Below, one piece after another: positions 34,870 through 45,969 of a stretch of 64,000 nt of DNA. The notes beneath the pieces were generated by a model. That model did no database searches. It had not been told where the DNA came from and saw nothing but the letters and a program-made list of their open reading frames with translations. Position 1 is the first letter of the stretch, and every line of letters begins with the position of its first letter. The DNA comes from Proteles cristata cristata (lineage: Eukaryota > Chordata > Mammalia > Carnivora > Hyaenidae), in contig JAESUZ010001073.1 of assembly GCA_017311185.1 (NCBI GenBank), positions 248,001 through 312,000 on the forward strand, in the 5' to 3' direction. The position numbers and the translations under genes are program-made.

Positions 34870-37066
34870 ATGTTGGAAAGTTTTGGCGTGTTTCTTTTTA
34901 ATTATCGTGGTAAAACACTTAACATGAGATCTACCCTTTTTCACTAATTTTTAAGTGCCTAATACAGTTTTGCTAACTACAGGCACCAAGTTGTAGAGAA
35001 GATCTCTAGAACGCATTATTTTGCATAACTGAAACTGTATAGATGTTGAACAACAACTCTCCATTTCCCCCATCCCTCAACCCCTCACAACCACCATTCT
35101 GGCTTATTGTACTTAGCATAACATTCTCTAGGTTCATCCATGTTGTCATATATGGCAGGATTCCCTTCTTGTCTAAGGCTGAATAATATTCCATTGTATA
35201 TGTGCAGCATATTTTCTTTATCCATTTATATGTAGATGGACATTTAGGTTATTTCCATGTCTTGACCATTGCAAATTATGCTGCAATGAACATGGGAATG
35301 CATATACCTCTTCAAAATACCAATTTCAATCTTTTTTGGATATATACCCAGAAGAGGGTTACTAGATTCTGTGGTAATATTTTTTTCATTTTTAAAGGAA
35401 CCCCTATTTTGTCTTCCATACTGGTTACACTCCATTTTACATTCCCACCAATAGTGTACAAGAGTTTCAGTTTCTCCAGACCCTCACCAACATTTTCTAT
35501 CTTTTGCGGGTTTTTTTGTTTTTGTTTTTGTTTTTTTTCCTGGTAACAACCATCCTGACAGGTGTGAGATAATACCTCATTATGGTTTTAATTTGCCTTT
35601 CCCAGATGATGAGTGGTATTGAACATCTTGTCACATATCTGTGTTGGCCACTTGAATGTGTTCTTTGGAGAAATGCCTGTTGAAGTCTTTTGCCCATTTT
35701 TAAATGGGTTTATTTCTTTATTTAGTCTATTATTTATTTAGCTATTTAGCTACTGAGTTTAGGAGTCCCCTGTATATTTTGGATATTAACCCTGTATCAG
35801 ATATGTGGCTTGCAAATACTTTCTCTCGTTTTATAGATTGCCTTTTCATGCCATTGATTATTTCCTTGCTGTGCAGAAGTTTGTACTTTGATGTAACATC
35901 ACATCTCTATTTTTACTTTTGTTGCCTTTACTTTTGGTGTCACATCCAAAGAGTGCATTGCCAAAACAAACGTCATAGAACATCTCCTATGTTTTCTTCT
36001 GGGAGTTTTCAGTTTCAGGTCTTACTTAGTTTAAATCTTTAATCTATTTTGAGTTGATTTTCAGGTATGGAGTTAAAAAAAAGGTCCAATCTTATTTATT
36101 TATTTATTTATTGCAAGTGGATATCTAGTTTTCCCAGTACCATTGCTGAAAAGATTATTCTTTCCCATGATGTATTCTTGTAAAAGATCATTTGCCTTAT
36201 ATGTATGGATTTATTTCTGGGACCTTTGTTCTGTTCCTTTGGTCTATATGTCTGTCTTTATGCCAGTACCATACTATTTTAATCACTGTAACTTTGTAAT
36301 ATATATTGAAATCAGAAACTGTGATGCCTCCAGCTTTGTTCTCCTTTTTCAAGGTTACTTTGACTACCTGGGGCCTTTTGCAGTTTCCTATAATAGTTAG
36401 AATTTTGTTTCTATTTCTCTGAAAAAAAATATCATTGGAACTTTGATAAGGACTCCATCTATAGATAACGTTCAGTTATGCAAATATTTTGACAATATGA
36501 AGTCTTCCAATTCATGACACATAAGGTTCCATTTATGTCTTCTTTACGATCTCTTATGTATTTTATAGTTCTTAGTATATAAGTCTCTTACTTCCTAAGT
36601 TAAGTTTTTTTGTTTCTAAGTATTTTTTGATGCTATGGTATTTCCTCAATTTCATTTTCAGATAGCTTGCTAGCATATAGAAATGATTTTTGTACATTTA
36701 TTTCATATTCTGCAACTTTATTGAATTCATTATTTAGTTCTAATGGTTTTGTTTGTAGAGTCTTTAGGGCTTCCTACCCATAAGATCATGCCATCTGCAA
36801 GCAGAGGTTGATTTACTTTTTCCTTTCCAATTTGGATGCCTTTTATTTCTTTTTCTTGCCTAATTGCTTGGCTAAGACCTCTAGGACTATGCTGAATAGA
36901 AGTAGCAAGAGTGGGCATCCTTGACTTTCCTGATCTTAGAGGAAAAGCTTTGAGCTTTTTACCATGGAGTATGATATTAGCTATGGGCTCTTCATATAAG
37001 GGTTTTATTGTATTGAGGTAAATTCCTTTTATATCTAGCTTACTGGAAGTTTTTATCATTAAAATG
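34870..37066 (-). mobile_element. 5'-truncated L1 LINE (antisense), about 2.2 kb
   Basis: An inactive L1 copy on the minus strand. The 3'UTR lies at 34870-35600, with landmarks such as 'GGCTGAATAATATTCCATTG' and 'TGCAAATTATGCTGCAATGAA'. The rest is ORF2. The frame at 36730-37059 encodes a piece of the reverse-transcriptase region (SIQHSPRGLSQAIRQEKEIK). Several frame breaks prevent any functional protein. The element ends abruptly near 37066, the usual 5' truncation. The 3' third is homologous to the opposite-strand L1 at 30643-31588. Confidence 0.93.
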
Positions 37067-37441
37067 TGTTGAATTTAGAGTTCCCTCTCCCTCTCAATTT
37101 GAAGTTATTGAAATTGGGGCTCAGAGAGCCCTTAATCAGGATCCCTTAATCAGAATGCTTAATCATGGCCTATATGGTGTCCATGTATGAATTAGGAAAA
37201 TATGACCTTTCCTCCATAGTGAAGCAGCTAGGACACCAATCTGGCAAGTGAAATACCCACTCAACCTCAACTATGTAACCTTGTGTAGAGCATAACTTCT
37301 AAAACTGTGGCAGAAGCTTTACTTGTAAAAACGCTCCCACTGCCTCTTGACATATCAAAACAAAAACAAAGTGTTCTTTTCTCTACCCACACTGCTCAGG
37401 CCAGGGTACATTTGTTTGAGTGTTTAAGAATAAGGCAAGAG

Positions 37442-37687
37442 TAGGGCACCTGGGTGGCTCAATCAGGTAAGTATTTGACTTCAGCTCAGGTCATGATCTT
37501 CGTGGTTCATGAGTTTGAGCCTCGCACTGGGCTCTGTGCTGACAGCTCAGAGCCTGAACCTTCATCAGATTCTGTGTCTTCCTCTTCCCTGCTCACTCTC
37601 CTTCTCTCTCTCTCTCTCTGTCTCTGTCTCTCTCTCTCTCAGTCTCTCAAAAATAATTAAATATTAGAAAAAGGTATTAAAAAATAG
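37442..37687 (+). mobile_element. CAN-SINE with 10-bp TSD
   Basis: Forward copy with an expanded TCTC tract (about 37598-37640). TSD AAGGCAAGAG lies at 37432-37441 and 37688-37697. Confidence 0.93.
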
Positions 37688-37859
37688 AAGGCAAGAGACT
37701 AAGTCTCCAACCTATAATCAGAGACAATCAGCCACAAACACGGTGAACAGAGGGAAAACAGCTTTCTATTGCATAGATTCTGTAACTGGAAAACTATCGG
37801 GGAAGATATACCACCCACGCACCTCTACCTTTAGAGAAAGTGATTGTGTCAGATTGCAA

Positions 37860-38290
37860 ACATGGCCACAATTCCTGGAAGCTCCTCCTTCAAGGAGTCT
37901 GTTTCCCCACCCACTGAATTGAGGCTGAATTTGTGACTTACCATGATGGATAGGATATGGAGAAAGTTACAACATGAGATTTCTATATCAGGGTTTCCAC
38001 AAGCCTGACAGCTTTCAGACTATTGGACGATGACAGGAATGTGGCCCTCACCCCCAACTTCCCCACCAGTAGTGAAACAACAACTAGACATACAAGTGTC
38101 ATATTGACTCATACCTAGTCCCCAGCCAAGTCACCAGCTGACCACAGATAAGAGTAAGTCTTGCTACTCACCTGTCTGCTTCAGATCAGTGGAAGCACCC
38201 AACTAACTGACTCATAGCTCATGAATAACAACAAATGGTTGTTGTTGTAAGCCTCTATATTTGTAGATCATTTATTTAGAAACTGATAAA
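37860..38290 (+). mobile_element. MLT1-type MaLR LTR relic (sense)
   Basis: 'CTGGAAGCTCCTCCTTCAAGG', 'GAGGCTGAATTTGTGACTTACC', 'GACCACAGATAAGAG' and the 3' block 'AAATGGTTGTTGTTGTAAGCC' follow the MaLR LTR order. No internal retroviral genes are seen. Confidence 0.7.
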
Positions 38291-39825
38291 ATGAGTGATC
38301 CTGGAAACAAAAAAATCAGGCAGATCATGAAGCTAAGATGCCATGTGCAAATAGCAACAGCCATTGTAAACAGCTGCAAAGCAAAAGAACAAAAAGATAG
38401 TGCGTGGGACAAAGATTACTTAATCACATGATCTTTTCATGTCATAGTGTCCCAGTTAGTAGTTGCCATTAGTGGTATATTTAAAAAATAAGAAAAGACA
38501 CAAAATAAATTTAATGTATAGTGGCTCTTTTTTGAAAGTAATAGCAAAAGAACCACAAATAGCTACAGGTGTTTCAACCACTTGATTTATTGGTGACAAT
38601 AATTGATGTGATTCACTACTTCTCTCAGTGCATCCTTCATAGAGAACTAAGCTGGTAATGAGAGTACATGAGGCAGCACTTCGTGAAATAACTGGATTCA
38701 GCTCTTTCAACCTTAAATATAACCCTTTACCTGTATCTATTTCCCATCACAAGGGATCATCACTTACAGATTTTAAAATATGAAATAAGAATTATTGTTT
38801 GAAGGAGAAAGGAACAAAAAGAAAAGGAAGAAATTATTATTTCAACACCCATTCAATATGGAAGACTGGCGTGCTGAAGCCTCTTTTCCAAACCTCAAAC
38901 CAACTCAAATTCTCTTGCTAGATGGTGGGAGAAAGGATAAGTGATTGCATAAAGCATAGAACCCATATCCATACCAAATCCCACAATGACCATTTTTACA
39001 AAATAATCATACAACATGAGCATTTCAGAAAAAAGGTTGCTCAGGAGCTAAGGTACGTAATTAAGTATATACTTTTTGTACCTTAGAAAATCTATTTGCA
39101 AAGAAAATTATGTTTGAATGCAGATCACCTCTAAATTCCCAGAAGTATCCTTGAACCAATCCTGTCCTTCTGGAAGTATGTTGGAGTCCATGTATTAAGA
39201 TGGTCACAACCACAGCATTTTCTACTTCCCCATGCTAATGGATCCATATGATCCCTGAAATACACACAAACTCTTAAACCCTGAAACTCAAGAATTGCCA
39301 CTGTTTAGTGTACCTTTTTGATAATCCCCATAAATGTGCAATACTTTTCCCTTTTCCCCAAACACAGGCAATGCTTTCCTGTTGCCATACTAATTTTTCT
39401 GCTAAGAACATCTTCTGTACTCATCTCTCTTTGTTAAAAACAGCATCTAAACTTTGAAATCCACCTAAAATGTCATTTCTTTGTTGAAGCATGACGACTT
39501 TTCTACAATATGGGGTATACTCATGTCCTGAGTCTTGTCTCTCTACCTCAGAAATTAGAAATCACATCCCCAGACTCCTATAGAGTTAGAAAGAAGTCAT
39601 GCAACTGAGTTTAGCCAATCAGAAGTACCAAATTGATAGACTGATTCAAAATGAACAACATGAGAGATGACTGTGCTCAGAGGAACAAACCTGCTGGCAA
39701 GTGTAGTAAAAGGAGAATCTGGTTCTTAAGTAATAATGAGATCTGAACTTGTCATTACCATCTTTCATTGAATCTAAGATGTTATCAACTTAAAGAGGGA
39801 CCACTATTTCACATATCTCTAAAGT
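38291..39825. other. Intergenic stretch, no gene recognised
   Basis: Unique AT-rich DNA. The part near 39500-39760 has LTR/MaLR-like wording ('ATCACATCCCCAGACTCC', 'GCCAATCAGAAG') but is not assignable. Confidence 0.4.
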
Positions 39826-39837
39826 AATTTTTAATTT

Positions 39838-40026
39838 GGGGGCACTTGGGTGGCTTAGTCAGTTGGGCGTCTGACTTCGCTCAGGTCATGATCTCACAGT
39901 TTGTGAGTTCAAACCTCCTATCAGGCTCACTGCTGCCAGTGCAGAGCCCACTTCAGATCCTCTGTCCCCCTTTCTCTGCCCCTCCCCCACTGATGCTCTC
40001 CCAAAAGTAAATAAAACATTAAAAAC
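39838..40026 (+). mobile_element. CAN-SINE with ~11-bp TSD
   Basis: Forward copy ('GGGGCACTTGGGTGGCTTAG' ... 'CAAAAGTAAATAAAACATTA'). Direct repeat AATTTTTAATT at 39826-39836 and 40027-40037. Confidence 0.92.
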
Positions 40027-40037
40027 AATTTTTAATT

Positions 40038-41099
40038 AAAATAAAATAATTTTAATTTTTCTAATAAAGCTATGATACGATGTGTTCTTATAACTTAGAA
40101 TGTTATTTCATAGTTATTGAAAAACATGAAAGACATAGATTTTTTTCAAAATCATATTGGTTAAGTTATTCACAATTAAAGTCTGACTTTTCTAAATGAC
40201 TTTAAGACTCAGAATCAACCATGTCCATGTTTTGGCACACAGAGTATCATCCTTTGTGCCATTGGGACTCTTAATGATGTACCATTTTGTAAAAGAGTGC
40301 TCCACTATTGTCTCTAGGAATTTCTTCTAAGCCACCAGTGCCAATTCTATGAGTTTTGATGCATGTGAACAGGCAATAACAGCTACATCATGATTTCTAC
40401 TTGGCCAACAGCAATTGTGAAAAGCCATCCAAATTTAGAGAAACAAATATGTCATGAACAAAGTATCTTAGAAGAAAAAAAATAAAGTATGTTCTATCGC
40501 CATTGGTGATTCCAGGGGTAGAAGTCACTTTCCATTGCTATGATATGTTATAGTCCATCCATTGAAAAATTGGTTAGTGGTACCTAAAAGACCATAAAAT
40601 GGAACAAATACCTCTACTTCTGATCACCTGTCTTAGAGTTTCCACCAGCCTAACACATAAGGCTATGGCAAATATTCAAAATAATTTACTAAGGGATTTT
40701 AATAAACAGTCTCAGAATGGAGTAACAAAAAATGAAATTGTAGCCAATTTTCACTTTCGCTATATTACACTGGGAAAGACACGTTAAAACTTAGATTCTC
40801 ATGTATGTCATGCCTCACAAGTTTCCCAGACCAACTGACTTCAACTTTTCCTTCAGGAAAACTTCACTACTTCCACAGGATTAAGCCTGATATTAAATTG
40901 CTTTCTGAGTTCTCCATCTCAAGGTGTATCCTGGGCTTCAATTAGATCAGTACTGACATTCACATCTGCTGAATCTCATGGTGTCTGGGTGAAAAATGGG
41001 CTTCAGATATGGGCAAGGGTGAAAGTGGGTTCTCCAGGATTGTAGGACACACGCCAGTAAGAGCTACAGGTACCCTGGTTCCCTCACACAGGGAATTTA
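40038..41099. other. Intergenic stretch, no gene recognised
   Basis: AT-rich. No repeat identified with confidence. Confidence 0.4.
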
Positions 41100-41560
41100 T
41101 CTGTTAGAAGTTTCTCGGGGGCAAATAACAGAAAATTCAACCTAAAGTGGCTTAATATTTATAACATTTATTATCTCTCCTAACAAAATTTCATAGGTAG
41201 ATCAATCTTCAGGTGTCACATAGTGACTTTGACTCTGCTTCTGTAAGACCCTCTTGGGTCTGCCTTCCTTTGTTGGTTAGCTTCATCCTTAGACTGAGAA
41301 CAAGATGGTTGCCATAGATCTAGGCATTATATCCAGATACAACAGTGTTGACAGAAATTAATCATGACTCTCCTTGCTTCTCTTAGGAATGAATAAACTT
41401 TCTCAGAATCTCTCAGTTTTCCTCCATTTAAGACTTTATTGAACAGAAGTGGAACCAATCACTGGTAAAGGGACAGGACTACTTTGTGTTCTGATCAGCC
41501 AGGACCCACCCGCAAGCATGAGGTCAGGGCTGAGGCCTGCCTACCCCAAAGAACAGTCAC
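41100..41560 (-). repeat. Ancient interspersed repeat, family unresolved
   Basis: The order 'TTCAACCTAAAGTGGCTTAA', 'ACATTTATTATCTCTCC', 'AAGATGGTTGCCATAG' and 'GAACCAATCACTGG' is that of a dispersed mammalian repeat. I cannot name it securely. Confidence 0.45.
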
Positions 41561-42015
41561 ACAGAGAGGGGAATTTGTCTGAACAAAATCAGGGTCCTAT
41601 TAGAAAGGAGGTAGTGTGTGTGATAAAAGATGTTAGTATGTTAACTATACTGGGAATTTTAAAAAATTAATAAAAAACCAAAACCAAAATAAAACAAAAA
41701 AGATGTTAAGGTAATCAATGGAATCTCCTAAGTAAATAATCCCTCTAACTTACACATTTTTCTTAGAGATGGTTTACTCCAATCATTGCTAATGAAAGAT
41801 CATTCATTGGTCACAGAGCTCTACCCTGCTTTTTAGGAATAGGTTCTATTATGCTTTGGGTCTTTGGTGTACCATCAGTAGCCTGGTGCCATCAAATAGG
41901 TAGAGACCTCTATATGTCTTTTCTTCCTCACTGGAAGAATGACACTGCATTTGACTGAATTGTTTTTATTCAAGTTATCCCTCTGATGGAGAAAGAATAA
42001 AAAATGAAGAACTTA

Positions 42016-42230
42016 GCCTGGGTGGCTTAGTCGGTTAAGCGTCCGACTTTCGCTTGGGTCATGATCTCGCGGTTCGTGGGTTCGAGTCCCACGTCGGGCT
42101 CTGTGCTGACTGCCAGCTCAGAGCCTGGAGCCTGTTTCAAGAGTCTGTGACTCCCTCTCTCTCTGACCCTCCCCTTCTCACGCTGTCTCTCTCTCTCTCT
42201 CTCCTAGAAATAAATAAAAATTTAAAAAAA
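42016..42230 (+). mobile_element. Young CAN-SINE, slightly 5'-truncated, with TSD
   Basis: Starts at GCCTGGGTGGCTTAGTCGG, so the first few head bases are missing. It is otherwise near consensus with 'CTGACTGCCAGCTCAGAGCC' and a CCTAGAAATAAATAAA tail. TSD AAATGAAGAACTTA lies at 42002-42015 and again at 42231-42244. Confidence 0.96.
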
Positions 42231-42437
42231 AAATGAAGAACTTAATTATTTTATATGGGCCTAAATCCCCATCCCCCAACAAGCCTATAAACCCCTCTAG
42301 GGAATAAATGATGTTTTTTCATATTTATATATCCTATGAAGTTAGCCTTATATAATAGGAACTCCATTCAAAAAAATAAATGATAAACTGAATTGTAAAT
42401 CCCATTTATTCTTTCCACAATTAACCTTTATGACAGC

Positions 42438-42653
42438 AGGGGCACCTGGGTGACTCAGTCAGTTAAGAGACTGACTTCATTTCAGGTCATGATCTCACCG
42501 TTTATGGATTTGAGCTCCACATAAGGCTCTATGCTGACAGCTCAGAGCCTGGAGCCTGCTTCAGATTCTCTATCTCCTCTCTCTCTGGCCCTTCACCTGT
42601 CACTCTCTCAAAAATAAATTTAAAAAGCATTTTAAAAAATTAAAAAGAAAACA
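42438..42653 (+). mobile_element. CAN-SINE with 15-bp TSD
   Basis: Forward copy. TSD AACCTTTATGACAGC (42423-42437) and AACCTTTATCACAGC (42654-42668) differ by one base. Confidence 0.94.
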
Positions 42654-42668
42654 AACCTTTATCACAGC

Positions 42669-43811
42669 TAATTAAGCCTCCAAGCTAGATGCGGTCTATA
42701 TCCAACCTGTGTGCATGAGGAAAGATCCTCTGGCTTCAGTATACTTTCCTCACCGTGTCTCCAACCACAAGTATCACCTAGAAACAGGGACTTTCAAAGT
42801 GGAATTCTAACACTCTTTACAGTCATGTTATGGGCTTAAGTTGGAGAAAAAAAAATTACAGTCCCTAAGTCAGACAAGCACTACCTGGAGAAATTCAGAC
42901 CTTGATAAGACCTTACCAATCCATTTCCTTTTAACTTTGCCCGTCAGATGGTTCCTCATTCTGAAGAATTAGTGAGTTGACCAAAACAAAACAAAACACC
43001 AGAATTAGTGGGTTGGAAATACCCTAGGAGAGAATATCAAAACTTCAACATGTTCAGACAGAGGTGCACACAAATAGTAGGTTTAAATGATATTCTCTAT
43101 ATGATTTCAGATTTCTCCCTTTCTCTCTTTCCTATCCTCTTTTCTCATTTAATCTCCCTAGTTAAAAGATTTGGGTTTTTTCCCCTTCTCTTGTGGCACA
43201 GGATGTTTGCGGAATATACTGATTCATGCCCTTTGGTTCTTAATCCTTGGCTTGCAATTCTTATCTCTCTATTCTGTCCCCGGACTCAAAGTTTGTTGTT
43301 ATGTCTGAGAAGTCCTTAGATACCATGGTTACCCAAAGGGTCAAACTGACTCTCCCCTAAAATGAACGTTGCTGATTCATGGGATGCCTCAGGGATTGTA
43401 ATAGCCACAGCTAAAATAGCTATCCAAACAAAGATGCTTGATAACAGCTGCTATTGAAAACAACCAACCCCTGTTACAAATCAATTAGCTACCCCTTATT
43501 TGAAAGATATTCAGTATGGCATTCATGCTGGGAATAAAGGAGGATGGTATTTCTTGAACTGATTTACACAATGCTAATATTTGTCAAGTAAATGAAGGAA
43601 AATATTGAGAGACTAAAAAGCCAAATAAAAATTCTCAATCTTAAGGTCATTTTCATTGTCTAATTTTCCCAATGTGTTATCAGATGCTCATCTGAATGCC
43701 CCAGGAGTAAATAATTTAGATTAATATCTACCTATGTATTTCTGTATAGAATAATAGTCTAATGTGATGTATGCATTTAATCAAATATTTCAACAAGACT
43801 TTAGAGCCTGT
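42669..43811. other. Intergenic stretch, no gene recognised
   Basis: A hydrophobic 103-codon forward frame (43008-43319) lies here, but it lacks a family signature and a promoter and is most likely chance. Confidence 0.4.
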
Positions 43812-43990
43812 AAGGTAACTTCACATGTATTATTTCATTTGATCATTACGACATCCTGTGAAGTATGGGCTAATGGTATCCCCATTCCACAGGTGAATAA
43901 ACTCTGACTCTGAGAAGACTGCACCTTTTTAAAAACTTCTAAAACTGGTCGAGAAAAAGAGATAGGACTAAAATCTAGGTCTTTGACTCA
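43812..43990 (-). repeat. MIR relic (antisense)
   Basis: 'TTATTTCATTTGATCATTACG', 'CCCCATTCCACAGGTGAATAAACT' and 'GACTCTGAGAAGACTGC' match antisense MIR order. Confidence 0.72.
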
Positions 43991-45609
43991 CTCTTTCCAT
44001 TGCTCACATTGCCCATATACATTCATGACAAACTATAGTCCTCATTGCCTACACAAATGTAGCAAAAATTAAAAGTCAATAGGTTGCGGTTCAGATGCCC
44101 CTTCTTATATGGAGACTACGACTTTGCCTTCCTGTGCATTCTCTTTAGTTTAACATAAAATCACAATAATGTTTCCATAGGAGCATTTGAGAGTCCGTAA
44201 TGAATGAGCAATATTCCCATTGAGACTTGGAAAGTACACTGTGCTTAAAGACAGGAAATATTCTTCCATTGAAACTGCTAAACACTCAATTTTCCCTCTG
44301 ATTTTCACTTTTTATGCATTCACCAATGCTCTAATTTTCTGAGCTTCATCCTTTAAATCAAGAGTGTGATGCCTTGTTAAACATAGGATTGTCTGAGATC
44401 CCTTTTAAAACTAACACTGCAGGTCATGCTGCTCTATTATCTCCAGTTTATGATATGAATGTGAGTTTCCACCTTGGCCCTCTGTGGAAAATGTTGCCAA
44501 TTTTTATTCTTCCAACAGCATCTATTAGAGCTTGAGATAGGTTCCATTCAAACACTCTTCATGCCAAGAACTCTAGGCCAAGAGCTGTGATGACTGAACA
44601 GGACAGCAACTATGATTTTCAAGTTCTATCTAAGGATGCATTTTTGACAGGAAAGGTAATGTTACTTGCATTTTAGGTTTTAACATATTGAGCTATTCAA
44701 TAGCCTTATTTGCCAGAACTTGAAAAAAGCACTCAGTAATAGGGTTTCATACATTCACAGATGTCTGAAACTCCAATGGAAGGTCATGTACAATATAATA
44801 CAAGATAGGCTTTGTAGGTCAGATTTGTTTTAGCTTTTTAATATAATTCTGCCTTCTTCTGAATTAACGTAGCAAATATATTAAGCTCATAACTCCATGG
44901 TGAAGTGGAAGGCTAATGCTCAGAGCTATTGTAAGGAAAATGTAGCACTTAAACCATAGCTACAACAGATCATTTGAGGAGGAAATGTGGTTTCAAAAAG
45001 TAACTGAAAAATGCACTCCTGGACATTATTATACAATCAAATATGGCAGTCAAGGAAACGAGTGGGGAACTGACTCAGGTATACTCTTCTATCCAACTCA
45101 TCTGCCATGACAATAAAGTGTGTTTATTTAGTGTAGAAAAAAAAAAAAACAAATTCAACACGTGTAAGCCTTTGATGAATCATACAGCCATGATGGAACC
45201 ACTTACAGGACAATAGCCAGCCTCTCGCACTAACAGGGGTATGGTAAAATACCATTCTCCACTCTGGCCGTATGATCTGATAATAGAGACTATTTTCATT
45301 GTGCTATAGTTTGGGAGGTAAAATGAATGCACACAGAAATGAAAATAGGACCTGCCTTTGATGGTAAAAATAATTCATTTCTGGGCAAGTCTAACTTATT
45401 ATTACATAGGAGATTTTAAAGATTGTTGTGTAACCTGACATTCTTTTCATTTATCAGTAATCTTGGTAGCTTATTGATATAATAAGTGTGTGACATCATG
45501 AGGAAGATTGCCAACTCAGGCAGAAATCTTTTTTATCCAAAAAAAAAAAAAAAAAGCAAATATGTATATGTGCCATGATGGGTATTTAGAGAAAAAGTAT
45601 TTGCACCAT
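43991..45609. other. Intergenic stretch, nothing recognised
   Basis: AT-rich unique DNA with A-runs near 45137 and 45539. Confidence 0.4.
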
Positions 45610-45770
45610 TTAATCATTCATTCCTTGTTTGAAATGTTTACTGACTTCCAACCATGGGCCAAGCTCTGCTCCAGGTTCTGAAGGTAAAACAAAAAATGAA
45701 ATGTTGGCTTTTATAGAGTTTGCATTTATTTCAGTGGGAAGAATAAATAGACAATAAACAATTCACTCAA
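45610..45770 (-). repeat. L2 LINE 3'-end relic (antisense)
   Basis: 'CATTCATTCCTTGTTTGAAATG', 'GGGCCAAGCTCTGCTCCAGG' and 'GAATAAATAGACAATAAAC' give the antisense L2 3' order. Confidence 0.75.
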
Positions 45771-45884
45771 AGTATTCAATATGTCAAAATTTAAAGATTT
45801 ATAATAAGAATATTAGTTAAATATTTAATACACAAGAATTAAGAGAATCAGAGTTCTGAAGAGACTGTAAATCCCATGTCATGA

Positions 45885-45965
45885 GTGTAACCCCAGCACT
45901 TCACAGTGCCTGGCCTCGTAGATATTCAAGAAATATTTGTTGAATGCCTTAATGAACAAATGAAT
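45885..45965 (+). repeat. L2 LINE 3'-end fragment (sense)
   Basis: 'CACAGTGCCTGGCCTCGTAG' then 'CAAGAAATATTTGTTGAATGCC' is the canonical L2 3' terminus. It lies opposite in orientation to the L2 relic just upstream. Confidence 0.8.
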
Positions 45966-45969
45966 AGAC

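Noticed and set aside
36730..37059. 109-codon antisense frame with protein-like sequence
   Set aside because: It is a piece of L1 ORF2 reverse transcriptase within a truncated, broken L1 copy, not a host gene.
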